From the NCBI GenBank assembly GCA_025738555.1, contig JAOVFP010000001.1:6696001-6760000 (forward strand): a stretch of 64,000 nt of DNA, written 5' to 3'. The notes beneath the pieces were generated by a model. That model made no database searches. It was not told where the DNA came from and saw only the letters and a list, made by a program, of their open reading frames with translations. A program made the translations under genes and the position numbers. Origin of the DNA: Cyathus striatus (Eukaryota > Basidiomycota > Agaricomycetes > Agaricales > Nidulariaceae). This document shows positions 33,938 to 47,114 of the stretch, one piece after another. The first letter of the stretch is position 1. Every line of letters starts with the position of its first letter.

Positions 33938-36900
33938 CAGTGTTGTCATTGACGGGGTCAGACCCCGTCCGTCAATAGGGTCCGAGTCAATGATTGACGG
34001 TCAACAGGTCAATTACTGACCCGTCAATGGAAAAGGCTGAATTATATTAGTCATGTCGTATGGAATCCGATTAGGGTTGAGTTATCGACGACAGTATGTA
34101 GCAGATGTAACTAAGTAGGTAACACTTGAATAATGAATGACGACTTGACAACATAGTAATGTACAATGTAAAATTGAAATGCCGTCGTCAGCAATTTGCA
34201 TGAAATGAATTATGATTTACGATACTTCAACATTATACTGCATCTGCTTTTCTAGGTCATTCTCTTCATCTACCAATATTTGCCTTCCATATGACCAATA
34301 AAACTCCAACTCCTTGCACGAGCCGCCATTTTCTGGGTATATAAATAAATCTTGCAATTTTATATTTCGATATGCAGGAATACGAGAGCTGGCGTTGAAT
34401 CCAGCAGATCGAGTGGCAGTTGTAGTGAGAGCTTGAACTGGATATGGACAAGTGCGCGAGAGTGCAACAGAACTTCCTGGGGGGTACATTAATGGGGGGG
34501 CTATAATCTGTGGTAGCTCCAATTCATCGTTATCATCCACGTTTAAGTCCGCCTCAGTATCAGCAATTGCCGCATTGATTAGCTCATCTGTCATTGACTG
34601 GAAGTCTGGAGTTTCATTTGGAGCTGATGCCGCATTATCAGAGTAAAATGCATCTTCTTCGTTTGATACAACGAGTAGTGGCGCAGTAGGTAAGGGAACA
34701 GTGTATGATGTCGAATTGGAGACTGGTTGTAGAGCTATGGTTGAGTCTTCACCAAATTTGCGCTTCTTGCGCTGAGGAATAAGCCCTGCATCAATATGTG
34801 CGCGCCTTCGATTCATGCGCACAAGTGTCGCATTATGAACTTTTTGAGGATTAATTCGATTGCGTGTCTTTGTGTGCGTGAGGCCGAATGTGCTGAATAC
34901 GCACTCAGTGCCTGCGGAATTTGGAACCATAGTCAAAATCCGGATTGCTAACTTCACAAACCCAGATCTACCGGTTTGCACAGAGGTAGCACCACACAAT
35001 TTCTTCCAGATTCCGGTGGAGTCGATTTCATGGCCCTAATAGTAGAGGTACGTCTGCAATAATAATAATGATAACGATAGTACTTACACCTGCATGATAC
35101 TCCGCCTCAAATCCAGAAAGGTACATCGAATCTGATGAGAACTGACCAAGCCCTGAGTAGTAATCTTCAAATGCTTTTGTAAAGTTGAAATCTGAGTGTA
35201 TTGATTGACGAAATAGCTGTTCATAGACACGGCGAACCATATGAAATAAATCAAACTGTGTGAAGTTCTCAGGGTTGAAGCAGCGAGCCCGGATATAAGG
35301 GTTAAAGAATACTGCGAGAATAAATAGCTCTTGATCAGCCTTGGCCCATCGACGTTCAAGTGACGCATGCATTGTTTTCTGAATACGTGTATCATCAGTA
35401 CTGCGCAGGGTCTCGAAAAAACAGAAATTTTTTGCAAGTGTGAGCAGTACATGATCTAAGCGGCATGCTGGGTCTTGCAGTATATTTGCTGAAATTGCTA
35501 GTGGCTCGAGATGAGAAACAATTCTAAATGTAAGTATATGAATTAGTTACTAATACATATATGAAAGGGAGGAAATGTACATACTTTGCAAGGTCACTCC
35601 AGAATTGGTCATCGCAACAAACCATAATTACTTCGAGTGCCTTTGCTTTGAGATCTGATGTTGCTCCTGCTGCAACAAGGAGTTGCTGTTTATTCGCTGC
35701 AACACATCCCATGATTGAGGATGATTGTGAATGAAGTCTCTTCAATGCACAATAATATCCTGTCCATCGCGTGACAACAGGGAGAATAAGGGCAAGTATG
35801 CGACCAGTTGTACATAGTTGTTGTGAACGGAGAAGATCGAGGGCATGCTGATGGTTATTGAACCACTTTATAACTTCAATTGCCCTCGAAGCAGATGTCA
35901 TAAATGAGGATTTGATGGCGAGATAATTCCCAGTAAGTAAGCCGCTTTGATGAGCCCAGCAGACAAATGTAGCAATGTGGGGATATGTGGCCGCATGTAA
36001 GCGATGCATCTTCTTTCCATCAGGCCCATCATCTGTGGTAATTGCGATTGTATCGACACCATATGTACTTTGCATGTAAGTGATATCGTCCTTCACCAAA
36101 CTGAATAATTCATCGCCAGTCTTAGGTTTCCCAGTCATGTCATGTGTGCGAAGTAAATAAGGCTATTGAATGAAATGTAAGTTGAAATAATAATGACGAA
36201 TTTTAAATTACATACCAGTGAGTCTACAGTCATCATCGAAGTGATAATGGATGTCTTTGCAACATTTTTCCACCCATCACACTGATACGTTGCCATCTTG
36301 TTCTCTGTTATCTGCCGAGTTCTCAAAATAACTTTATCAGCTTCTTTATTTAAAATACTTCCTGCAAGAGTACGCCGATCTGGAGTCACCAAACCAGGCA
36401 TCCATTTCTGCGAGAAAAGTTTATATTCAGGATGTGAAACGATATTAAATGGAATCCCCAGTGTCACAAGTAGCTTACAAACATCCTCTGCAAACTCTTC
36501 TTGAACATCAGGCGGTCTGGAAAATACCTCCATGGAGTTGTCATAAGCAGATGTAATGTGTGAGTAACATGGCTGCTTTGACAAGTGATTTTGATCCGGA
36601 ACATGCAAGAGCATAGAGTCACTTGGAGTGACAAGAGGTAGCTGAGGTAAGTTTGGAGTGGAGAGAGGACTGAGCAAGAGTGAGTTATTGCAATTGGGAA
36701 GGGGGGATAGGTTCTGGCTCGAGATACTTGGAGTAGACAACCGAGACACTTGGAGTGATTTGGGTATAGTTACACTGAGACCTCTATTTTCCTTTGTGGC
36801 TGCATGTAATCGACGAGATTCCTGCTGCTCTTGCAAAACTGTATCGCGTGCAGCAGGATCAATATTTTTGCATATTTTAATGTGTCCCTGTAAGGATGTA

Positions 36901-37813
36901 ATTTTGCCGCAAATTGGTTCCAATGTTTCTCTATCTAAAATTGACATCAATTATATTCACTTATATGCACGAGTAAAAGTAACTTCTAACTTACCAAGTT
37001 GTTCCCATTCCTCTGTTGTTCTACTGTGAGATGAAGGAGCTGCGCCGTGGGCTACAGCAAGGATAGCTTTATTCCGTAAATCTTCAACAGTCTTTCGAAG
37101 GCAAGATGAGCACCATGACGATTTGTGAGATTTATCAGTATGGTAGAGTGTTCCATCTTGAGTGAATAACTGCCAAATTGGAGACTTCGGCGGCATCGTT
37201 ACAGTGTCACGCTAAAGTTCACATGTTTATTATTCATGAAACAAATCATAGCGACAGTTAAACTCACCTTAACGATGTTCCACAAACCAAATGTATCTAA
37301 AAAACGACATGGAAAGGTCAGTACACACAGGTATATATACTTCCATACCTCTGACTTAACCGGTGTTATATCCTTAACATTACACAGCATATTGAAGGAA
37401 AATGGGAAAAATCATTATACGTACTGCACTAGTACAGGGGGACATTAATTTAAGAGTACTGTATCAATTTAGTTACAAAAAAGCGATATAAAAACTTGAT
37501 AAAAGCACGGATATTTCGAGAGCCGTACTATTTAGAGTCGGACATTTGAGAATCCCGACATGGTTACAGCCATGAAAACCTGTGATTCTAACTGTATAAT
37601 GATTAAAAGCAGGGGAGGTAGTGGGAAGAGACTGGTAAAGGGGAAGGATCGAACGTTGGTTGTTCTAACATGGGTTGCGGAAGGGGGTGAGAAAAATTTG
37701 ATCATTGACCCGTTGTGACCCCGTCAATAGGTTTGACGGACCGGTCAATACGTCAGATGGCTGATGACTAATCAGACCTTTCGGACCTCCATTGACTGAC
37801 CTTGACAACGCTG
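33938..37813. mobile_element. Complete hAT transposon, 3,876 bp
   Basis: Ends CAGTGTTGTC and GACAACGCTG form short TIRs, with TTGAC-rich subterminal repeats (GTCAATGACGG-type words) on both sides. A perfect 8-bp duplication TGCCTGCT flanks it (33930-33937 and 37814-37821). A paralogous empty site, GTGCTTGCTTACCTTTC at about 55.13 kb, lacks the insertion. It contains one intact spliced transposase gene on the minus strand. Confidence 0.95.
34217..37196 (-). CDS. hAT-family transposase, five exons, intact
   Basis: Catalyses cut-and-paste transposition of the surrounding element in the nucleus. Exons 37196-36995, 36934-36216, 36162-35585, 35523-35088 and 35035-34217 sum to 2,754 bp = 917 aa plus stop; every intron is GT-AG and in phase. 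Domains: BED-like zinc finger Cys29-X2-Cys32 ... His85-X3-Cys89; DUF659-type RNase H fold with first Asp in CDGW (about residue 287), second in TTDDGPDG (351/352), followed by CWAH (375-378); C-terminal hAT dimerisation region from about 646 with VPNSAGTECVFSTFGLTHTK; then an acidic, proline-containing tail. The start is the first Met upstream of the zinc finger. Unlike neighbouring transposons it keeps CpG and shows no stops, so insertion is recent and activity is plausible. Confidence 0.93.
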
Positions 37814-38060
37814 TGCCTGCTTACCTTTCGTAAAAGTTCCTTATCAATCTTCATTTACGCTTTGAGGGCCACGTCTGATTGGCTGCTAAGAACAAGGATC
37901 CTCGGTTTACTTCACCTCCCACACACTCTTCACCTCCTGTTCACCCACCACCTCGTTTTTTGGATGAAATATTGTATCGTATCTCAGCGGCATTGCCTTT
38001 TCCACCGACGAACAGCCTTCCTACGCCTCATGAACTCAGTCTATGAGTGACCCTAGTGGA
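37814..38060. repeat. Right flank of the hAT target, duplicated at 55.13 kb
   Basis: TTCCTTATCAATCTTCATTTA here and the matching GCCTTATCAATCTTCATTTA at about 55.15 kb are paralogous; similarity fades after some 50-60 bases. The two copies allow the hAT empty site to be read. What the duplicated unit is, I cannot tell. Confidence 0.5.
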
Positions 38061-38278
38061 GAGTTGTTGCGAGCTATGAGAAGTCTTTGATGTCTAGGTG
38101 ATGACAGGCAAGAAACCAGCAGGTACAAAACATCTGTCCTTCTCAAGATCCAGAACCGTTCAGGTTTGGCGTGGGGTGTTTGACTAGCTTCGTAATGGGA
38201 AGATGACGGTATGGCGAAGATGCAACGGTAGTGGACGAAAGAGAGCTACTAAGGATATGACGCTTCTGCCAGCGGATA

Positions 38279-40365
38279 TCATCTAGTATCGTGCAATGGT
38301 AATAGCTGAAGATACACATGACCAAGAAACGAGAGGGAAACGCAAACGCGGATGTTATGTAGCAGCGGGCAAAGGATACTGCTGGGATGGGACACCCTAT
38401 CCGCATCATCCACTACGTCCTGATTCGCCATTCCCTGCATCTTCTCCGTCTCATACATCCACATTCCCTCCCCGTCCCCTACATCCTCCATATAAGCTAC
38501 ATTCTTCTCGTCTCCCACATTCTCTTCATACGCATCAGGATTTCCACGCCGCATGGCCCAATGGCTACGTTGAGGTTGACGTGGAACGTATGACGCCTTC
38601 ACGTAGCATTGTAACAGCCATCGAAGCACCAGCGTATAACGAGAAGAACGATGGCAGGATTGCGAATGTGAATGCAGGAGAGTCCCTAGGCGCTAGGGAT
38701 AGGATCTTGATGGGATATATGTTTGCTTCATCCCCAAATCCTCTTCGTTCCAAACATCGATCTCTTCGGGATCTTGAAAGATTCGGTGTGGAAGTACCAT
38801 ACGCTGGGTACGTATCCTCAGACAAACTATTGGATATAAACCGCTAGGTGTACCCTACCGTGTCCACATTATCGTTGGGGATCTTAAGGTGGGCCTTCAC
38901 TGCCCTCGCCGAGATACATCGGTACCAAAAGGCTGCTGCAGATCCCATCCATTAGTCAGTTCAAATCGTTAAAAAAGAAACACGTTATGAGGCATACCAT
39001 ACATCCAAGTTCTTCATCCTCCCCTCCCCTATGACTCCGAACATCAGGTGGACCACCATAGGGTTCAACAGCGAGCATGCGTCATCGTGCGATGCTTGTC
39101 GACAATGGCCGCCCAACGTCCATAGGTCAGTCCAGTGGACAGCTTCGATAGCCGCAGAGAGTACGGCGCAATGAAGCGTATATAATCGTCACGATGCTTC
39201 ACTCTGAGTCCTCACAGCGGATAGTGGCACAGACCCTTATCAGGCAACAGCGGCATAAGCACCCTCGACCTCGCATCTGAAAGTGAGCATAAGGGTGGGT
39301 GAGTACGAAGCGTAGACACTGTACAATCGAACCCGTGTTCAGGGGACGGACAACAGCAAGCTACCATCCAGTCCCTCCACGAACAACGCAATTACGAAAT
39401 GCGACTCTTCAGCTTCAGTACTGCTTTGAAAGTCGAAATTTTCCTGGGGGTAGGCACTGCGCTGCGTGAAAGCAGCTTCCTCATACCGAGAACGATGGCA
39501 TATGACATGGAGCCTATCCTCGGGTCTGTGTTGGTTCTGGTCCAAATTCAGATCAGGGGGAACAGCAGAAGAGTTCGAGCACTTGCCTCGTTTCTTTATC
39601 GTCACGCGTATACCCAACAGCAGCTGGCTCACTGCGCCAAACATCATCGCCAGCAATGGACGCTCCCTCCTCCACACATATTCAACTTCACTAACTTGAA
39701 GCTACCTCCAACCTTGCTCCAACCTTCCACGCGGTGTCCCCAGTATCACCGTGCTTTGCGTAATTGTGATCCCTTGTTCATTGGGGAGCATGAACGTGGG
39801 CGATACATATGTTGGTAACTCCTGTAACAAAAGAATCGGAGGTGGGTGTTGAGGCTGCTGCAGACTTCCAGGCAGTAACCCAATCAAGACGGGAGGATGC
39901 AATGCACATTGACATGAAGGTCACGCTGTTGTAAAAACATACATTCCTGGTTGAAAACGTGAATAGTGTGCCTAAGGTAGTCTCCTAGGGTAGTTTAGGA
40001 CGCGTGGTTGACCTCGATGAAAAAGTGTACTTACACGCATGGTATGAGCCTATACTCGACATTCACCTCGGACTGTTCGAACGTGATGTTATCACCACAC
40101 TCCCTAGATGCGAAGGCGACGAAGAGATGGAGAGGGCTGCGTCTGGTCTGCGCATGTTGTCCTTCTGTGTATAGGACTCGAGGAGTTGGGTAGCTTGTGA
40201 TATCCGTTGGTGAACTGGCCTAATCCACGGAGGCATATAGGAAGAAAGAGGGAGGAGAGAATAGGCAAGTTGCACCAGGGATAGGATGTCGCCATTATCG
40301 CTGGCATTGGCAAGGACAATGAGCACGGTGCGCGATGTCGTCGTCCATGGGTTACATGGTGGCAC
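38279..40365 (-). CDS. Possible multi-exon host gene, unrecognised
   Basis: CpG-rich stretch with long open frames on the minus strand that could be successive exons: 40365 to about 40064 (reads WTTTSRTVLIVLANASDN, then QRISQATQLLESYTQK, ending before a GTGAAT donor), about 39840-39720 (LPTYVSPTFMLPNEQG ... STVILGTPRGRLEQ after a TTACAG acceptor), about 39677-39339 and 38629-38279 (acidic: EENVGDEKNVAYMEDVG). I do not recognise the product and the exon joins are only partly supported. Plus-strand frames of similar length overlap (38296-38847, 39399-39818), so strand is not certain. It is the best candidate for a non-mobile host gene in the middle of the window. Confidence 0.3.
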
Positions 40366-40471
40366 TTACCATTTTGGGCTTATCGAGATGTAACAGGGGA
40401 CTCAAAACCGGGTGAACCCGAACCTGATCCGAATTGTTTAATTACCAGCGGTTCGGGTACGGGTAGACGTA

Positions 40472-41622
40472 CAGTTGGGGACAGTCAAAGGCAGCAATTT
40501 CTATTACTATATATAAATGATTTTTCAACCAAAAAATAACTTCAGATTCAGACTCAGAGATCTCAAAAACATCCAAAAATGCACTTAAAATCATTTTCCT
40601 ACAACATTTTAAGACTGCCAAATTTTTTGGACAAAATAATGAAATTTTTTATACCTCTTTCGGCACTTTGGGCAGTGCTGGTAGGCTCAAATGCCATCAT
40701 TGCAGCTTTTTACACACTCTTTTGAAGTCACATTGCCCACTCTGCATCATTTCCAGTAAAACCAATCCAATATGGTGCACTTATAATTTATAAAACACCA
40801 CAAATGATTGATGAAGTGCCAAATTCTTGAATAGTTTTCTTATCAGCTTTGCAATGATGATACTTTCACCAGTCCCAGTACTAAAACCAACCTGCAAGTA
40901 CCAATATTTCAGCTTAAGTAATTCTAAACCAACCTTCTCCCAATCCACTCTCAAACTTTCACACCAAGCTGGTATCTCTGGATCTGAGATCACTGACTGG
41001 AGATGTAGTACACTGCTGTGAGCATGCAGAACATCTGAGGAAGCTTGTGTCAGGAAGGACAGACATTCCTGAAACTACATTTGCCATTTGGACCATGTAT
41101 ACTTATTGATTTTCTGGTTTTAGACAGGCATACTCAAGATTTAAGACTCATCTTGTAGAATAGTTATACAATAGATACATAGAAGTGCATAGATGTGTTA
41201 TTAGACTGTCTAAAATAAATAAATATTATTTTTATCCTGACAGCATATTTATCTACATCATTCTTGGTAGCAAATATATCTCATCACCAATGTTTGTCCA
41301 CATTTATAAAATACCAATGATGTTTTGTTCATTTTTTTTCTCAGCAACCACTCAATAAGCAAGTCTAATAAATTGGAAACAGTAATAATATAATAAAAGG
41401 GCTTGAATGGTGATTTTTCTGCGAATTTATCGAATTTATTATAGTCTGCCAAATTTTTTGGGGAAAAAAAAATCAAATTCCATTTTTTGAGAGAACGGCT
41501 CGTACAAATCTTATGAGAGTGGTACCGATTGAAAGCCATTTCAAGCCTCTTTCAATCCCGAAGAAGTCCGAGGCCAAAAAAAATCATTGATTTTTTTTGC
41601 TGCCTTTGACTGTCCCCAACTG
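40472..41622. mobile_element. 1.15-kb pogo/Fot1-like non-autonomous element
   Basis: Perfect 26-bp inverted ends beginning CAGTTGGGGACAGTCAAAGG, flanked by TA on both sides (40470-40471 and 41623-41624). TA target plus CAGT termini fit the Tc1/mariner superfamily, pogo/Fot1 branch. The interior is CpG-poor; TGCCAAATTTTTTGG occurs near both ends as a subterminal inverted word. A minus-strand frame (40781-40993) has no transposase motif. The element sits 15-20 bp from the start of the Pex/NLR duplicate C. Confidence 0.85.
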
Positions 41623-41636
41623 TACCCATGTTAGTC

Positions 41637-44080
41637 CCTAACGCGTGGAGTAGACTACTCTCCACGAATGATCCTTTCCTAAGCACATGTCGATGGTATA
41701 CCCTCGCCTTCAGGCTCAGCCTGTGCAGAACCCCCATCCCCACCAGTAACTTCAACAACATAAGACTGGCAACCCAACATTCAAGCGATACAGAATCATC
41801 TTAACGGTACCTACCACACCTCAATCTCGAACCTCTCGGTGTCTTCTCCCCTCCTCTGCCTTCCTCATCCACCTCGCCCTCGACACCTGCTCAGCAACAA
41901 GGCGGACTGTATACCCCGCACATTCTCCTCCTGCTCATCCTTCCCCCACTTGCCTTCATCGTCTCGCTCCCTGCCTTTCCAATACGGATAGTAGTGCTGC
42001 TGGTGGGCTGGGCGCCGTTCGCGGGTACGCGTCCATGGATCCAGGGTCCCATCCACATCTGTGTTCTATCGTGTCGCATGTCCTGGGGTGGGTGCAGCAC
42101 TATGCGCCTAGGTTAGTCTTGCTTCCTCCGCAACAGGGACGAGGACGAGTGAACGGAGGGGGGATCCTATCAGCTAAGCATGCAAAGATGGCACTTCGCA
42201 GGTGGACCGATAATGAGAAGCTTAGTGTTCAATGTTGGAATTCGGAGATGGGGGTTGTCGAGCTTTGGGAGAATGAGAAACTGGCTGGTGGGTATATGTT
42301 CATTTCGACTGCCTTTCCCTTTCCCCAGTATTTTCGCTGCAACTTTCTCTTCTCGTTCTTGTACGCTACACCTTCGTTATGGGTCCTTCCTTTCTTTCGC
42401 GCGTGCTTGCCTATTGTCTTCTTTAGCCCTTTGCGTTCCTCTCGTTTCGACTACCTATTCTCGTTTTTATACGTTACATCCTAGTTTGAATTGTTTCAAC
42501 ACCTTCGTCGCCTTCTCACTGTGTCTTTCCCCACCTTCTCCTTTGCACGTCATGTTGCTCTCGTCCCTCTTCCCCCTTTCCTCGGCGTAGCTTCCTGTAC
42601 CTCACTTTGCCTTCTTCCTACTCACATCTTGATTTGCATTTCTCACTCCTCTCCCACCCACCTCATGTCGCCCTCCACCCTCCCGCTGTCCTCATTGTCT
42701 TTATTTTCCCATCAACCCTCGTTCCTCATGCATTACCTTTTCCTTCTCCGCTGCCCCTCCCCGTTCTTTCAATCGGCCTTACTTTCTATCATTCTTCCTC
42801 CTTTCTGACCTTACGCTAACGTACCTCAAATACACAGGAGATCCAGGAACATATGCAAAAACGAACCTTAAACTAGGCGAACACGGTCTGTGGACATGAG
42901 GTTGGGATGGGTGGAGTAGGCTCGGTGTGCAGGGTGTTGAGGCTGAGATTGGGGTAGGGGACGTTGGGGAAGTTAGGTTCGTGTTTATTTATCTTGCTCC
43001 TTCTCTTTTATTCTGGCTTGTGTTTGGGAGGGAGGGGAGGCACTATACCAGGTGGCTGCTCTCTCTGGTGTCCGTTGAGGAAGAGACGATTGCATCGTCA
43101 TTGGCGTTCTTGGAGAGATGGCCGTAGCTTCGTTGTTGGCCTTCTCTTCTTGGAATTGCATACTTCCGTTGGCTCTAGTGTTGTTAGATGTAGAGGGACG
43201 CGGCTGACCACTGCGTGCTCGCTGTTCCTGTCTTTCGCTGGCTGTGGATGTGGGGGTGGTAATGTTGCTTCCGGGTCGTTTTCTCATATCAACTCTTTCC
43301 TCTCATTTGATGGTAGGGGTGGTGTTTGACCGTGGCTTGTATGTTGTTGCTACTGCTCTATCGGAGTATTCTCTTCGTGTTGGCGCCACGCGTCGTATAC
43401 TGATTTACTTGAGATATGGGAGATGAAGGAGGTGCTATTGTCTCCTTACTTTGCCTTCTTACGATGTTGTACCTGGAGAGTTGGGCCAATCGGTCGTATC
43501 AGTTCTTCCATCCATCTATCCTTATTATTTGCGCAGCATTTGGTTTCTCGGGGGTCGGGAGATTGGTACTGGTTCTGAGACACATCCTTGAACGTGGCGG
43601 TTTGTGTATCAAATCGGAAGTATTAAGTGATTTGGGTTTGCACGACCGAATGGTCGACGTCCTGCCCAACATCACCCTTCCTTTCAAAACGCACCTACAA
43701 GAGAAGCAAGTAAATGTGTACACCCCGCATGTCCAAGTCACGTTCATCTTCACCCTCCGTTTGTGTCTCACAGCTCTTTCTCCGCCTTTCAGATGCGGAG
43801 TTGGTCTCGTATGTGTCCTTCGACGATTGCAAACCTGGTCCCGCAACTAGTTACGCTAGGTGAAACGTGTGTTATCGGTGTAGGATGCCAAGGTAGGGTA
43901 CCTGGGTGTATGGTCAATGGGTGACTGGGTGTGATTAGTTTTGAGATGGGCAGAGTCACCGGGCATGCCCGTTCAAGAGCTGAGAGGATGTACATCCTAT
44001 TTGAAAGGCCATGGATACCGGGAGAGAAGAGCATTGAAGGCAGAGTAGAGAAGACAAAGCACGTCTTAGAGCGATGATAT
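41637..44080 (+). pseudogene. Pex24p/DysF peroxin-like pseudogene, copy C
   Basis: Near-duplicate of copy A, starting at the same truncated point (GCGTGGAGTAGACTACT). Recognisable parts: the IQAIQN hallmark region near 41790; LPPLAFIVSLPAF and LLVGWAPF at about 41950-42020; an intact DysF start (RRWTDNEKL ... WNSEMGVVELWENEKLAG) at 42195-42290, better kept than in A, which has a small deletion here; and AKTNLKLGEHGLWT near 42855 followed by TGA. It shares with A the TAA in place of the Glu codon before the hallmark and the TGA after GLWT/GPWT, but retains the Trp codon that is TGA in A. It is therefore dead and was duplicated after those two lesions. The stretch to 44080 matches A but no protein is identified. 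Confidence 0.72.
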
Positions 44081-44777
44081 GTGAGACTGAGACAAGCTCA
44101 GTGTGACATTACGAGTTGGTCATAGATAGGATAGAGATGTGTGTTTGAATAGAAAGAGAGAAACGTAGTAGGTTCTCAGCGTACTTGTACTAGTGAGGAT
44201 GAGCACTTGACAGAAGCAGAAGTGAATGGCGAAGCGGATTAACTACGATCGCCGGTTGGATGACAGGATGGATAGAGAGCAACCAGCGGGGGAATGCTAG
44301 CCTTAAGCTATCATATGTGTGAACACGACGAAACGACCGTCGACCGTCAGAGAAGGAACGTACATTGTCCCAACCTGTTGAGTTCCAACCCGTACGTCAA
44401 CGCACTTCCAAGTATCTATGAATACCCAGAGTCCAGACCCTCGACTCACGGTGTATGATCTTGAGGCGCTATGCGCAGCTTTCGACGGGGTACGTGATTC
44501 GATGAATGCCTTCGCAGGCTGCAGCTCATAGACTGTATAAAGTCGATGAGACGTCGCGGGCTTAGAGAACAAAAGTAGTAGGGATTGAACATACTCTATC
44601 ACATGATGCATGATAACTTACGGGATACGGTAGCGACGGACCGATAGCTTTTGGATTGAGCTACAGTCGAGCTTCAATCTTGTCTCAGGCTGCCAGTCGC
44701 TTGTGAAACTGTGAGCGTCTGCTACGGAGATGTCCTAAATTGATGCTCACCACTCATGCGGCCATCTTCATTACAGC
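44081..44777 (+). repeat. NLR upstream block, copy C, cut off
   Basis: Matches 6.0-6.59 kb and then 7.29-7.38 kb of region A without the 695-bp element, so it provides the empty site. It ends at about 44775 where the TA-flanked element begins; no NLR follows. Confidence 0.7.
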
Positions 44778-47114
44778 TACAGTCGAACCTGTCCTAACCC
44801 ATAGGGGTCGGTGGACTTGAAATGTTATGAGTTTTTACGGGTTATGACTTGTTGCGGCACGGGCATGGCTTACATAATATGATTTAGCAGTGAATTCCAT
44901 TACATAATACATCCCATGAGCAAGGAAAGGACTGAGGACACCTATGTAGGCGGGCACCTTTGAGACATGTCTGACATCTAGACATCTGTAACTTACCTCT
45001 CTAACTTTTATGCATAGTATCATGGATATCTGAGACATACTTGCAAAAAGCTCCAAGTGATTCTTGCCATGTGGTTCCTCCACATTCTTGTCATCCACAC
45101 CACTCACCTGATATTGTACCATTATGACCAACTGTTCAGTCACTTGTCACACAGGGCTGTGAACTTGAACAGAACCTGGATTTGTCACACATCACAACCA
45201 AGTCTGAACAGAGGTACAAGAAACTAGGTCAAATTTTGCAAGTGCTCACTTTGCTCACAAGCCTAAATTTGAACAGATTTGGGTTTTGTCACGCATCACA
45301 CAGGTCATTCTCAGTAAAAACGGTCAGTCATTCATCAATCACCCATAGTCATGCACCTGTAATGTATCAGTCAAACCCTAATCATTCTATAGTCAATATC
45401 TTGTCTGAGGTCAGAACAATATCTGAAAATAGTCTGAAAGTGGCAGTAATTTAGTCAATTTGGATCTTGTTTAGATTTAGTCAGTTCTGCAACCCTTTTA
45501 GTACATGCTGACAGATTGCTTAAAGAGGTCGTAGCTGAGTAAACCAGAAAATATGTGTTCGGAAAGTGTTCCTGACTAAATTTCCAGGTTTTTCAAGTCA
45601 CATAAGCATCTAATAAAACTTAGAACATATACTCACGGGAAATACATACTTATAGAAGTACACAGTCTATCCATAACAGTGCCGCAACTGAGAGGGGAAG
45701 TAAATGATAAATTACATTTGAGAGTAGGTACATACACTAATTGCTATCCCTTAGATTACAAACTATATGCAGTACAAAAAATGGAGTTCTGAGTCCATTT
45801 TTTTCCGTAGCTTGTCTGTAGCACCTCGAAAACCAACATACCTGTGTGGCATTAGCATTGGTTGCTTATAATTTGTGTTACCACAGAGCAGCTCAGAGAA
45901 TTGAATGCTAAGTAAGTGTTATTTTGCTTGTGCTACTTACTATATCATTAATAAATATTGGCAATGTACATATTAGTGAATTCAAGCAAAGTTGAATGGT
46001 TCCAAACACCCAAGGGCCGAACACTATACATTTATGTAAGTTACTTTAAACTCCATGACATACACTCTGTTGTGACCATGAACTTCAACTTTTCCAACTT
46101 CCTTCCTTCCCCTTCTTCTTTCCCCTCCCCATTTCCCCTCCCTCTTTCCTCATCTTTACTCACCCTCATTCCCTTTCCATTTTCCCTTCCCTCTACTGCC
46201 ATATCCACATTCTCCTCTGCCTTGCCCACCCAATCTTGCTCCTTTGAGCCTCCATGTACAAGGCTGTTCTGTCTGGCCTCCCTCTTAGTGGCCCTTCCCC
46301 ACAAGGAGCATCAACAACACTTCTGCACATCATTACCCCGTCCCTCTCAAGCTCACACCCCCACCATCACATGATTGCCTCGCCACTATCAGGACCAATG
46401 GCTTAGCAGGTGTTCAGTTCCTCATGACTCAAGCCTGGCTGTAGCCTGTAGATGTGCAGATATTTGTTAAGACTGGATTTCTTGGGTTGTGGACTGCTGG
46501 TGAGTAAAGCTCCCAATTTTTGTAACATATCCTAGTCATTCATTACATTTCACAGTGAATGACATTGTATTTGGCTCATGAAACTTCAAGGTATCAGCCT
46601 TTTGTAGTATTAGCTTCAGTATGTTGATTGTGCTGGAGACTTGTGGGGATAGTAGGTATAGACATGTAAACTTAGCTCAGTAGTCATAGTATTATGTATT
46701 TAGATTGAATACATTATTGTTCATCTATGTATTGCATGAGGGAATTAAAGAATTAATAAACATACAAAATTGACCACATACTGCCAAATTTTGACTGTGA
46801 CTTGACTTATACACAACTACTTGGCGACTACTAGAGAACTTGAGACTGACTATTCATTGTATATGTAAGACTACTTGATACTGGGTATTGACTACCTAAA
46901 AATATCTGTAGTCATCAAAAAGTCAAAATTGTGTAAAATTTTGGACACCTTAGTCACTGTTTGCTCAATTGTGATGTTCAGATGACTAAACCCAGACTAA
47001 ACCACTACATATTGCCAACTAACCATTTTTACTGAGGGTCATTGAACACAAGGTCCAACTGAACATGACTGTCACACAAAAATCTTGTGAACAGTTGATC
47101 ATAATGGTACAGTA

